In this document: one piece after another, positions 44,047 through 52,218 of the stretch
Layout: the number at the start of each line of letters is the position of its first letter
Position numbering within the stretch: position 1 is the first letter of the stretch
Assembly (NCBI RefSeq): GCF_964065165.1
Contig: NZ_OZ061549.1
Location: 1,426,001-1,490,000 of the forward strand
Origin: Levilactobacillus yonginensis
GTDB lineage: Bacteria > Bacillota > Bacilli > Lactobacillales > Lactobacillaceae
DNA length: 64,000 nt
Reading direction: 5' to 3'
Program-made: the position numbers and the translations under genes
The notes under the pieces: generated by a model
Told to the model about the DNA's origin: nothing
The model's database searches: none
Seen by the model: only the letters and a program-made list of their open reading frames with translations

Positions 44047-44604
44047 ATGAAAAAAGTAACCATGTTGATTGTCACACTACTAGCCGTCCTAGGATTGACC
44101 GGGAGCACAGTTTGGCTGAGTAACCACGCCACCTCTGCACAAGCTAAAACGTCCAAGACTACGAAGGCCCCTTCCTGGAAGCAGCCTTCTGAATCCAAGC
44201 CCTATCCGAACCTAAAGAAGCACAAGCACGCCTTTATCAAGGTCTCCATTGCCAAGCAACGGGTCTACATCATGGCCAGCAGGAAGAAAGTCCTGTACAC
44301 CATGAAGTGCTCGACCGGTAAGAAGTCCTCCCCGACTCCTAAGGGCACGTTCCACATTCAAAATCGTGGTAAGTCCTTCTACAACGCCAGTTCCCGTGAA
44401 GGTGCCCGTTACTGGACCTCCTTCAAGGATTGGGGCGTTTACCTGTTCCATACGGTCCCAACCAACGCCAAAGGGAAGTACGTGGTCAGTGAAGCCAAAA
44501 AGTTGGGCAAGCGCGCCAGCCATGGTTGCGTGCGCCTCAGCGTTGCGGACGCCCACTGGATCTACACCCACGTGCCAGCCAAAATGAAAGTCGTTATTCA
44601 CTAG
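44047..44604 (+). CDS. Secreted L,D-transpeptidase (YkuD family)
   Basis: 185 residues: signal peptide (cleavage near AQAK, about 35) and a YkuD domain (about 60-185) with the active-site motif 'ASHGCVRLSVADAHW' (Cys about 160). It starts 'IKVSIAKQRVYIM', as usual for the family. These enzymes make or edit L,D crosslinks in peptidoglycan. No LysM or repeat domain is attached; the linker after the signal is Lys/Ser/Pro-rich. Confidence 0.92.
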   Translation: MKKVTMLIVTLLAVLGLTGSTVWLSNHATSAQAKTSKTTKAPSWKQPSESKPYPNLKKHKHAFIKVSIAKQRVYIMASRKKVLYTMKCSTGKKSSPTPKGTFHIQNRGKSFYNASSREGARYWTSFKDWGVYLFHTVPTNAKGKYVVSEAKKLGKRASHGCVRLSVADAHWIYTHVPAKMKVVIH

Positions 44605-44643
44605 GCTTACAAGCCTGACTGATCATATCTAAAATGAACATAT

Positions 44644-44682
44644 TTAAGCGAGGTGGCCCTCTTGGCATCTCGCTTTTTTAGT
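44644..44682 (+). terminator. Terminator after the L,D-transpeptidase
   Basis: AAGCGAG pairs with CTCGCTT and is followed by TTTTAG. Confidence 0.8.
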
Positions 44683-44857
44683 TGTCTACTGTCGTATCTT
44701 TTATCATTGACAAATGTAAACGCAGTGGGGCTCATGCAGTATCTCAAACAGCTGGCGAATGAAGATTAATGAATAAAGCAAAGTGACAAATTATGTCATG
44801 CCACTCATATATACTCTATCATAACAACTAATCTATGAAATCAAGGAGTGTACTTTC

Positions 44858-45406
44858 ATGTTAAATCATAAAGGATTGATCAAGTTCGTCACCATGTTGG
44901 GTATCGGGGTTAGCCTGTTAGGTGTTGGTTCGGTCACCGCCAATGCCTCAAGCAAGCCATATTACGGGAGTCTTTATTCTCGGAAACTTACATATCATAT
45001 TGATTCAACTTCCAAGCATTGGAAAAATATTTGGAAGGGTGCTATCAATTCATGGAACAGTCTGCATGTTGTTAAGCTTCGTGCTACGAAAAAGGCATCA
45101 AATGCTGACATCCGATTAACGACAGTCAAGGGGCTTAAAAATAATACTTACCTATTTAATCCTGTTTATGACGGATTTGAACATCGGGGCGGTATTTATT
45201 GGATCAAAGTTAGCATGAATCGTCAAGCCCTGACGCATTTAAATGAAACGGAGCTAGGAAAAGAAAAGGACGCCTTATGGGCTGTTGGAATGGCACTTGG
45301 ACTGGAATCAAATGATGACGAAACAAGTGCCTTATCGGGTCATGCTTCTAAGCCATCAACTAAAGACAAGGCCAACTTAAAACTTGCATACAAGGGAATC
45401 AAGTAA
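44858..45406 (+). CDS. Secreted matrixin-like protein with an erased zinc site
   Basis: 182 residues: signal peptide to about 30 (ANASS), then a fold like small matrixin-type metalloproteases ('WKGAINSWNSLHVVKL', 'SNADIRLTTVKGL'). Where these enzymes carry HELGHALGLGHS, this protein reads 'WAVGMALGLESN': the zinc-binding histidines and catalytic Glu are gone while GxALGL remains. It is therefore probably a pseudoprotease. AAGGAG precedes the ATG. The gene is AT-rich and closed by a terminator, in the accessory stretch. Confidence 0.7.
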   Translation: MLNHKGLIKFVTMLGIGVSLLGVGSVTANASSKPYYGSLYSRKLTYHIDSTSKHWKNIWKGAINSWNSLHVVKLRATKKASNADIRLTTVKGLKNNTYLFNPVYDGFEHRGGIYWIKVSMNRQALTHLNETELGKEKDALWAVGMALGLESNDDETSALSGHASKPSTKDKANLKLAYKGIK

Positions 45407-45408
45407 AT

Positions 45409-45443
45409 AAAAAAAGCACCCATTAACTGAGTGCTTTTTTCAA
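45409..45443 (+). terminator. Terminator after the matrixin-like gene
   Basis: AAAAAGCAC pairs with GTGCTTTTT, then TTCAAT. Confidence 0.85.
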
Positions 45444-45603
45444 TCAATCAATGTATCTCTAACCAGCGCCACGACGCCAGTCCCAAACTTAGTTGTCCCA
45501 GACGTGATAGTCACCGAGCAGCTCCTTTGATCAGTCTGGTATACTGTTACCTGTAGAGTGTTAGAGTGGTGGCGAACCCTCAACTATGATTGGAGTGATG
45601 CGT

Positions 45604-45754
45604 ATGCAACACAACATCAAACTTGAAAGGCTCGCTGTATGTGATAGGTCTGTCGGCATGCCTCCTGGGCATCGCCGCAATCTTGAACGCTGTTGCCAAG
45701 GTGATTACGGCTTATGCCAAAATCATCGAAGCAAACAAAAAGAACCGCAGCTAA
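45604..45754 (+). pseudogene. Small hydrophobic type I toxin (TxpA/holin-like), frameshifted
   Basis: GGAGTG precedes ATG at 45604, but that frame leaves the hydrophobic frame after six codons. The frame 45623-45754 encodes 'SACLLGIAAILNAVAKVI' followed by 'EANKKNRS', the span-plus-basic-tail layout of TxpA/holin-like type I toxins. One extra base between the start and the body makes it look inactivated, unless TTG at 45623 is used. An extended -10 (TGGTATACT at about 45536-45544) is upstream. Confidence 0.55.
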
Positions 45755-45862
45755 CTTGGCGGTCTACTCGGTTCTTTACGCTGTAATGTGACTGGGTGAG
45801 CTGTCGCTCTACATCTACCGTGTTTCTGCGCTAATTATAGCACAGGACACGGTGTTTTTGTA
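45741..45862 (-). ncRNA. Putative antisense antitoxin RNA of the type I locus
   Basis: On the minus strand an extended -10 TGCTATAAT (45834-45842) points back towards the toxin frame, so an RNA would overlap the toxin 3' end. On the plus strand ACCGTGT and ACACGGT (about 45826-45852) with a following GTTTTT form the toxin terminator. The AGAACCG...CGGTTCTTT arm at 45741-45778 is typical of this toxin class. RNA ends are not known. Confidence 0.5.
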
Positions 45863-45886
45863 CAGCGTTGAATTCAGGGCAAAGGA

Positions 45887-45985
45887 AAGAACCGTTGCTA
45901 ACTTGACCGTCCACTCGGTTCTTTACGTCGTAATGCAACTAGGTGAACTGTCACTCGACAGCTACATAACTATAACACCTAAACT
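45887..45985. repeat. Second, degenerate copy of the type I locus 3' part
   Basis: AAAGAACCGTTGCTAACTTG, CACTCGGTTCTTTACG and AGGTGAACTGTCACTCGAC repeat the 45737-45815 segment with substitutions, and a minus-strand TGTTATAGT mirrors the antisense promoter. No toxin frame is left. It is the relic of a tandem duplication. Confidence 0.6.
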
Positions 45986-46175
45986 ATTCGATCAGAACCA
46001 GTATGCCTGACGTGTTTTGGTATCAAAAGCTATCCTTTATCTGGAGTAGCTTTTTTATTTTGGCATTCAAAAATTAAATCACGTTAACTATTGAAGCATC
46101 TCTTCAATGACCATATAATAGGTCTTATAAACGCATTGTCACTACATAAACTGGTTATTGAGGAGCAATAATATC

Positions 46176-47156
46176 GTGAAAACTACAAAAATGATCATCG
46201 CTACGGCAACCCTGTTAGCCGCAGTTGGTATGGGCTCGGGTACTGCAATCCCCCAAGCAGGTTTGGGAGTCGATCAGGCTAGTGCCAAGTCCGTACGTCG
46301 CACTGCAACGCCTAAGTCTTACAAGAAGTTGGCTAAGAAAGCCGTGCACGTTTCTAAAGGAAATATGTATTCATCAGCTAAGCTCAGCAAGATTTCTCAC
46401 AAGGCTAAGAACTATAAGCACACCACCTTTTATCGGACTAAGCAAGCTAAGGTTGTTAAGGCTAATAAGAAGACTGCCGTTTATAACTATATTAAATCAA
46501 GCAATGGTAAGACTAAGGGCTGGATTTGGCATGGCTATGTGAAGAATGGCAAGGCTCCAAAAGCTAAGACAAGCAAAGCTGTAGCCACGAGTGCTAAGTC
46601 TAAATCAAGCTCATCTGTAAGCTCGAGCAATAAGATTAGTAAGAGCAAGTTGAAGAGCATTAATAGTGCGGCAAGTAATTCGACGCATACTAGTATTATT
46701 AATAATTGGCTTATCGAACCAGGTAAAAAAGGTTCAGGATCCTTGACTAATTCTAAGGGATATTTAAAAGTTGCTAAGGGAACAAAGTTATATAATGTCG
46801 CTGGCGGCGCTGTTATTGGAACTTTGTCTAATGGACATCGGATGATGGGTGCTAAAGCTCATCCTTCTAAGTATTTGGAAGTTATGCCCGGAACTTATAG
46901 TAATTCTACTAACTTTAAGAATAATAGTAAGCATTGGGTTGTTTATTATATTAGTGGAAATGGACTAAATAATCATGGAACAGCGGCGAGTCCTCACAAA
47001 GGATTCAAATATCTAAGCGGTATGGACCAGGGACTCAGCAATGAATTTACTGGTGTTTGGCTGAGTATGAATGCTCAATCCGATAGTGCTTTGTATAATT
47101 GGACTCAGAAAATTTTATTGATTAATAAAAAAGCAGCTCAAGCAAAGTTCTTTTAG
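46176..47156 (+). CDS. Secreted Lys/Ser-rich surface protein with SH3-like module
   Basis: 326 residues from GTG after TTGAGGAG. Signal peptide to about 38; a basic SH3-like module (about 45-125) with 'YIKSSNGKTKGWIWHGYVKNG', comparable to the repeats of the 35924 protein; a Ser/Lys linker (about 140-165); and a C-terminal domain (about 175-326) of unknown type. From about 46650 the codons turn strongly AT-rich compared with the first half, which suggests a composite gene. A terminator follows. Confidence 0.7.
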   Translation: MKTTKMIIATATLLAAVGMGSGTAIPQAGLGVDQASAKSVRRTATPKSYKKLAKKAVHVSKGNMYSSAKLSKISHKAKNYKHTTFYRTKQAKVVKANKKTAVYNYIKSSNGKTKGWIWHGYVKNGKAPKAKTSKAVATSAKSKSSSSVSSSNKISKSKLKSINSAASNSTHTSIINNWLIEPGKKGSGSLTNSKGYLKVAKGTKLYNVAGGAVIGTLSNGHRMMGAKAHPSKYLEVMPGTYSNSTNFKNNSKHWVVYYISGNGLNNHGTAASPHKGFKYLSGMDQGLSNEFTGVWLSMNAQSDSALYNWTQKILLINKKAAQAKFF

Positions 47157-47170
47157 TATTAAATGGCTAT

Positions 47171-47201
47171 AAAAACACTCTATATTTGGGTGTTTTTATT
47201 T
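47171..47201 (+). terminator. Terminator after the 46176 gene
   Basis: AAAAACAC pairs with GTGTTTTT, followed by ATTTTAC. Confidence 0.8.
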
Positions 47202-47328
47202 TACACTTTTTGATATGCGATTTGTATTAAAGTTCTTCACCTCCACCAACGTGTGAAGGACAATTAATAAGTTAGACACCATTCAAACTTATACCACTAG
47301 CTTTATGTGCTAATATTCCGCGGGCGTT

Positions 47329-48667
47329 GGGAGTGTCAAATTTTTTGTGTAAATGGAAGTCCTCTCCCATTAGCTAGTTTCTAATACATGGATTCTAACG
47401 TGTCCTGAATTTGCTTAAAACCTCGATGCGTTCGCTCAAAATTTTGGCCGTTGTAGTCACGAATAACTGTGACCAGAACTCGTTCTAGCGCTGGTTCATT
47501 TGGAAATTGTTCTTTCTTCTTTGTCTGTCGTTTTAGCTTCTTGTTGAACGATTCAATGAGATTTGTGCTGTAGATGCTACTGCGTATCGCAGCTGGAAAC
47601 GTGAAACAGGTCAAGAGATGAAGATTATCTTCTAGCTTGTTCGTTACTTTTGGATACGTCTTTTGCCACTTGTCTATGAAGTCAGCTAAGGCTTGTTTTG
47701 CGTCGTCCATGGTAGCTGCTTGATGGATCAGTTTGAAGTCGTTAAGAACCTCTTGTCGGTCCTTAGTTCGAACGTGAGCTTCAATGTTCCGACTGACGTG
47801 GATCAGGCACTGCTGGAGCTTAGCCTTAGGGAAGTGGTCACCAATTGTGTTGGTAAGGCCGACTAAGCCATCGGCCACGAATAAGAGGACTTCCTTTACA
47901 CCACGCTGCTGGATGTCCACGAGAAGCTCTTCCCAAACGGTACTGGATTCAGTTGGAGCGACTTGGTATGCTAGGACCTCTTTCATTCCATTTGGTCGAA
48001 TGCCAATGGCGATATGCACGGCTTCTTTAGCCACTGAGTCCCGGCGAAGTGGTAAGTATGTTGCGTCCACATAAATGACTGCGTATCGGCTCGCTAGAGG
48101 ACGCGTTTTGAAGGCGTTGACCTGTTGGTCAACGACCTTCGTGAGGTTCGAAACCGTTTGTGATGTGTAATGAGCCCCATACATTTTCTCAATCAAATCC
48201 GCAATCTCACTAGTGGTAATCCCTTTTTCGTAGAGCTGGACAACAGTAGCCTCTAAGCCATCCGTTTGTCGTTGATAGCTCGGGATAGTTTTCGTATTAA
48301 AAATACCATTTCGATCGCGTGGAATCTCCAAATTTAATTCTCCATACTTAGTCTTAAAGGTCCGCAGATAATGCCCATTGCGTGAATTGCCGCTGTTAAA
48401 ACCTTGGCGATCATAAGGCTCATAACCGAGGAACGACGAAAGTTCCTCGTGCATTAAATCATTGATGGCCGTTTCCAAATGTTGCCGAAAAACTTCATCT
48501 AAATCTTGCTTTTGTGCTAGTGCTGCCATAATTTCTTTGTTAAACTGAGTCATGGGGAAAGCCTCCTATGTCCTATGAAGTGAGTGTGGTTGCTAACTAT
48601 CATAAGGGAGAGGCTTTCCCTTTTCAATTGCTTATTTTTCTATTTACACATAATTATTTAAACACCC
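47329..48667 (-). mobile_element. IS256-family insertion sequence, complete
   Basis: 1339 bp. Imperfect 28-bp terminal inverted repeats start GGGAGTGTCAAAT on the left and GGGTGTTTAAAT on the right and share TGTGTAAAT. An 8-bp target duplication CGGGCGTT flanks it (47321-47328 and 48668-48675). One transposase gene is intact. It is inserted between the 46176 and 48772 genes without breaking a reading frame. Confidence 0.92.
47381..48553 (-). CDS. IS256-family transposase
   Basis: 390 residues. The DDE set is present: Asp in 'VIYVDATYLPLR', Asp in 'FVADGLVGL' and Glu in 'NLIESFNKKLKR'. The N-terminal 'EIMAALAQKQDLDEVFRQHLE' and zinc-free HTH region are typical. Frame, length and both terminal repeats are intact, so the element may be active. 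Confidence 0.96.
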   Translation of the reverse strand: MTQFNKEIMAALAQKQDLDEVFRQHLETAINDLMHEELSSFLGYEPYDRQGFNSGNSRNGHYLRTFKTKYGELNLEIPRDRNGIFNTKTIPSYQRQTDGLEATVVQLYEKGITTSEIADLIEKMYGAHYTSQTVSNLTKVVDQQVNAFKTRPLASRYAVIYVDATYLPLRRDSVAKEAVHIAIGIRPNGMKEVLAYQVAPTESSTVWEELLVDIQQRGVKEVLLFVADGLVGLTNTIGDHFPKAKLQQCLIHVSRNIEAHVRTKDRQEVLNDFKLIHQAATMDDAKQALADFIDKWQKTYPKVTNKLEDNLHLLTCFTFPAAIRSSIYSTNLIESFNKKLKRQTKKKEQFPNEPALERVLVTVIRDYNGQNFERTHRGFKQIQDTLESMY

Positions 48668-48771
48668 CGGGCGTTAGACCACCACGCCTAAATACGATAA
48701 ACTAGAGATGATTAGTAACACGCCACATAGGTAAGAAACTTCCTGCCAACTTAGAAAGGGTTACATCCATT

Positions 48772-50496
48772 ATGCTATTAGTCGCATTCTTCTGCACACT
48801 AGCCGCCTTTATCATGGGCATTATGGGGCTGGTTCAGCGCCCCCGGCACGCCAAACTGTTGATTGGCGTCTACGTCTTTTACTACCTGATTGCCCTGCTG
48901 GCCGTCTTCGTGATGCTGCCTAGCAAAGCGCTCTTTAGCTTGATCATCCTCAACGTCATCAGTGGTATCGCCTACCTGCCATTCTTGGCTTTCAGTAGTC
49001 CCAACGTGACGATCGAAGGTCCCGAAAAGAGTGGTCGGCCCCGCTTCCGTAGTCGTAACCGCGGCCTCAACGTCGCCGCTGCCATCCTGGGGCTGCTCTT
49101 CTTAACCAGCCTCTTCGGCGCCGCCCAGACCCGTTTCGGCGTAAAACCCGTCTACAACTCTTTGAAAATCAAGACTATGAAGACGGCGCCCCTCTTGGAT
49201 AAAGACGCTACCCCCATCGCCATTGCGCCTAAGACCGTCCGCAACAAGATGAACAAGGCCATGAGCACCGTCCCCAACACTTCTTACTACAAGCTAGGTG
49301 ACCTTCAGACGCAAGTCGTCAAGGGCAAGACCGTCTACATTGCCCCCGTTGAATTCGACGGATTCTGGCGGTGGCAACGCGCCCGTGAGACACCGGGGTA
49401 CTTCATGATCGACGCCACCAACGTGAACGCCGAACCCCATTTCGTCAAACAGGCCATGAAATACACGCCGAGTGCCTACCTGATGGACGACGCCCAACGA
49501 GTCATCTACAATCGTTTTCCAGGTTGGGTCCAAGAAGGCCAACCGCAACTCGAAATCAAAGACAACGGCGAACCCTACTTCATTCAAACGGTTTATAAGG
49601 CGCGCGGCGTCTCCAGTCGTATCAATTACCACAGCCTGCACGTCGTGGTCCTGAACGCCAAGACCGGGACCACTAGTCTCTACGCCGCCGCCAAAGCCCC
49701 CAAGTTTATCAACGAATCGATTGCCTCCTCCACCGCTGCCGAAATGAACGACATCTTCGGCTGGTATGGCAACGGCTACTTCAACGCGCATTTCAACAAG
49801 ACCGGCGTTAAGGAACCCAACAGTAACGGGACCGAGGACGGCGTCACACCCGTCGTCGACAAGCACGGCAACATCTCGTACTTTAACGACTTCACCTCAC
49901 CCAAGACCAGCGCGGATTCAACCATGGGTTACTCCATGATCAACGCCAGAACGGGAACTCTGACCTACTACACCGGGAAAAATATCGGGGTCATGGACAG
50001 TGACGGTGCCAAGAAGATTGCCGAAAAGGAGTACGTCGCCCAGAAATGGACCGCTACCATGCCAATCATGTACAACATCGATGGCACGCCAACCTGGGTC
50101 GTTTCCCTGCTAGACTCCACTGGGGCCTTCCGGAGTTACGCCTACATCAAGGCGGCTGACCAGAGCGTGAAGGCTTACGCCACGACGGCGACCCAGGCGC
50201 TGGACCAGTACCGGGTGCAACTCGCCTCCGTTGGCTCCACGGCCAGCTCCACCACGAACTCCAAGCTCACTAAGACCAAGGGAACCGTAGAACGAGTCGT
50301 CGTCATTCCGAATGGGGACACCCAAAACGTATTGTTTGCCTTAAAGGGCAACGACACCCTCTGGACCGTGGGAACGGCCGATTACCCCAAAGCTGTCCTG
50401 ATGAAGGCTGGCGACCAGGTCAAACTGACCGGCCGGATTAACCAAAGCGCCAAGACGGGGACCGTCGAAACCTACACGAACCTGACGTTTAAGTAA
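48772..50496 (+). CDS. Large membrane-anchored extracytoplasmic protein of unknown function
   Basis: 574 residues: four hydrophobic spans in the first 125 residues, then a long soluble part with repeated beta segments (for example 'YFMIDATNVNAEPHFVKQAMKY', 'YSMINARTGTLTYYTG') that recall PepSY-like units, and a C-terminal OB-like stretch ('GTVERVVVIPNGDTQNVLFAL', 'QVKLTGRI'). GAAAGGG precedes ATG. I do not recognise the family. It is GC-rich, unlike the stretch before the insertion sequence. Confidence 0.65.
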   Translation: MLLVAFFCTLAAFIMGIMGLVQRPRHAKLLIGVYVFYYLIALLAVFVMLPSKALFSLIILNVISGIAYLPFLAFSSPNVTIEGPEKSGRPRFRSRNRGLNVAAAILGLLFLTSLFGAAQTRFGVKPVYNSLKIKTMKTAPLLDKDATPIAIAPKTVRNKMNKAMSTVPNTSYYKLGDLQTQVVKGKTVYIAPVEFDGFWRWQRARETPGYFMIDATNVNAEPHFVKQAMKYTPSAYLMDDAQRVIYNRFPGWVQEGQPQLEIKDNGEPYFIQTVYKARGVSSRINYHSLHVVVLNAKTGTTSLYAAAKAPKFINESIASSTAAEMNDIFGWYGNGYFNAHFNKTGVKEPNSNGTEDGVTPVVDKHGNISYFNDFTSPKTSADSTMGYSMINARTGTLTYYTGKNIGVMDSDGAKKIAEKEYVAQKWTATMPIMYNIDGTPTWVVSLLDSTGAFRSYAYIKAADQSVKAYATTATQALDQYRVQLASVGSTASSTTNSKLTKTKGTVERVVVIPNGDTQNVLFALKGNDTLWTVGTADYPKAVLMKAGDQVKLTGRINQSAKTGTVETYTNLTFK

Positions 50497-50602
50497 TCCC
50501 TACTCTTACTAACGAATTTCAGATGAGATTTGCCACCCTCTTTTTGAATAATTGACGATTAATCTCACTTTAAGAAAATCAGGCCTCTAATCTGAAGCTC
50601 AC

Positions 50603-50863
50603 TTGTCCAAGCAGACTGTTTGATTAAACAAAGATGTCAAAGAACATGCCGCCAAAGTTGCCTCTGGCATGGGAATAGACTTAAGTACTGCCGTCAACAT
50701 GTTCTTAGTTGAACTAAGTAAAACCAATAAGTTACCTTTCACACCAACCGGTCCCGAGTTCCCAGACATTTGGAAAGATGCTCCCAAGGATATCGCAAAC
50801 TTTAATCAGAGCATCGGCATATTAGATGATGGGAAAAATTATGGTAAGGAAAACAGCGATTAA
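50603..50863 (+). pseudogene. RelB/DinJ-type antitoxin gene with a premature stop
   Basis: Read from TTG 50603 the frame gives SKQTV, a TGA stop (50621-50623), then LNKDVKEHAAKVASGMGIDL and 'STAVNMFLVELSKTNKLPFTP', the ribbon-helix-helix pattern of RelB/DinJ antitoxins, in which the stop position is normally Arg (CGA or AGA). The codon next to it fits a C-to-T or A-to-T change. No toxin gene is found downstream. An orphan remnant. Confidence 0.7.
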
Positions 50864-50963
50864 ACAAGGTCAACTTTTGAACAATTAGCGTATCCCAAAG
50901 AAGTTGTCCTTCGCATGCTTTAGTGATCTATCGAATGATTTTCTAAAGTTCAAGAATTTTAGA

Positions 50964-51082
50964 AAAGGTTTGAGACAAAAGTCTCAAACCTTTTTTACGT
51001 TCCGAACATATATAGTTAAAACGTGCGACAAAAAGCAGTCTATCACCGTTAATGCTCATTGACTAATCGCCTTTGGCCACAC
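50964..51082 (-). repeat. Family B structured repeat (B5) with internal deletion
   Basis: Opposite orientation to B3. The closing hairpin GGTTTGAGAC/GTCTCAAACC followed by TTTTTT on the plus strand is kept, as are GTGCGACAAAAAGCAGTC and GTTAATGCTCATTGACTAATCGCC. About 60 bases with the inner hairpin are missing. It ends six bases before the stop of the aldo/keto reductase. Confidence 0.78.
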
Positions 51083-51087
51083 GCTAT

Positions 51088-52095
51088 TTACCGTTGAAAG
51101 TTCGTATCGTCTGAAGCCAACGGTCCCACTAATTCGTGGGGCACGTATGGCTCTTCCAGATATTGTACGTCCGCCGGCGTCAATTCGAGGTCCAATGCCT
51201 TAATGGCCCCCTGCAAATGCGAGGACTTCGTAGCGCCAATGATGGGGGCAGTCACCGTCTGCTTCTGTAACAGCCAGGCCAAGGCTACCTGAACACGGTC
51301 CACACCATGCTTGTCGGCAATTTCACCAACCCGCTGGATGATTGGCATATCCAATTGCTTACTGTCATCGTACTTGGAACGGGCCACTTTATCGGTCGCA
51401 TACCGCTTCGTGTCCCCGGCCCAATCACGAGTCAACCGACCAGATGCCAGTGGGCTGTATGGTGTCACCGCAATCCCCTGGTCCGCACACAGCGGCAACA
51501 TTTCCCGTTCCTCTTCTCGGTAAAGGAGATTCAAGTGATTCTGCATCGACACAAATTTAGTCCAACCGTGCTGTTCAGCCACCGCTTGCGCCTTTTCAAA
51601 CTGCCAGGCAAACATGGCCGAGGCGCCAATGTAACGCGCCTTACCAGACTTCACAACGTCGTTCAACGCTTCCATGGTTTCTTCAATTGGCGTAGTGTAA
51701 TCCCACCGATGAATAATGTACAGATCCACGTAGTCCGTCTGCAAGCGTTCTAAACTTTGGTCGATTTGGGAGAGGATGGCCTTGCGGGACAACCCTGCCA
51801 CGTTAGGCGCTTGATTCGGGGTGAAGAACACTTTCGTAACTAACACAACTTCGTCACGATTAGCTAATTTGTTCAGTGCATGACCCACAAACCGTTCGCT
51901 ATCACCATGTGAGTAAATATTCGCCGTATCAAAAAAGTTAATGCCCAGGTCTAGCGCCTCACGAATGACTTGTTCACTGGCTGCCTCATCGATGGCCCAG
52001 GGAAACATCCCCGTCGACGCATTACCGAACCCCATGGTCCCTAAACACAACCGGGAAACATCCAATCCGGTACGTCCTAGTTTTACGTAATCCAT
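51088..52095 (-). CDS. Aldo/keto reductase
   Basis: 335 residues, TIM barrel. Catalytic set: Asp and Tyr in 'FDTANIYSHGDSE' (about 55-60), Lys in 'VTKVFF' (about 87) and His in 'YIIHRWD' (about 129). C-terminal 'TAPIIGATKSSHLQGAI' binds NADPH phosphate. It reduces aldehydes or ketones; the closest types are the YajO/tas-like group. It lies last of five minus-strand genes in a redox-type cluster. Confidence 0.9.
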   Translation of the reverse strand: MDYVKLGRTGLDVSRLCLGTMGFGNASTGMFPWAIDEAASEQVIREALDLGINFFDTANIYSHGDSERFVGHALNKLANRDEVVLVTKVFFTPNQAPNVAGLSRKAILSQIDQSLERLQTDYVDLYIIHRWDYTTPIEETMEALNDVVKSGKARYIGASAMFAWQFEKAQAVAEQHGWTKFVSMQNHLNLLYREEEREMLPLCADQGIAVTPYSPLASGRLTRDWAGDTKRYATDKVARSKYDDSKQLDMPIIQRVGEIADKHGVDRVQVALAWLLQKQTVTAPIIGATKSSHLQGAIKALDLELTPADVQYLEEPYVPHELVGPLASDDTNFQR

Positions 52096-52218
52096 TGTCT
52101 ACCATCCTTTTCTGTCACAATTTTTATGTACGCCTATCAAATCCACTGACCGACTTTAGTATAGAACCTTCGACCAACTCGAAGGTAAGCCACACAGGGA
52201 CGATGCTACACCCAATTG

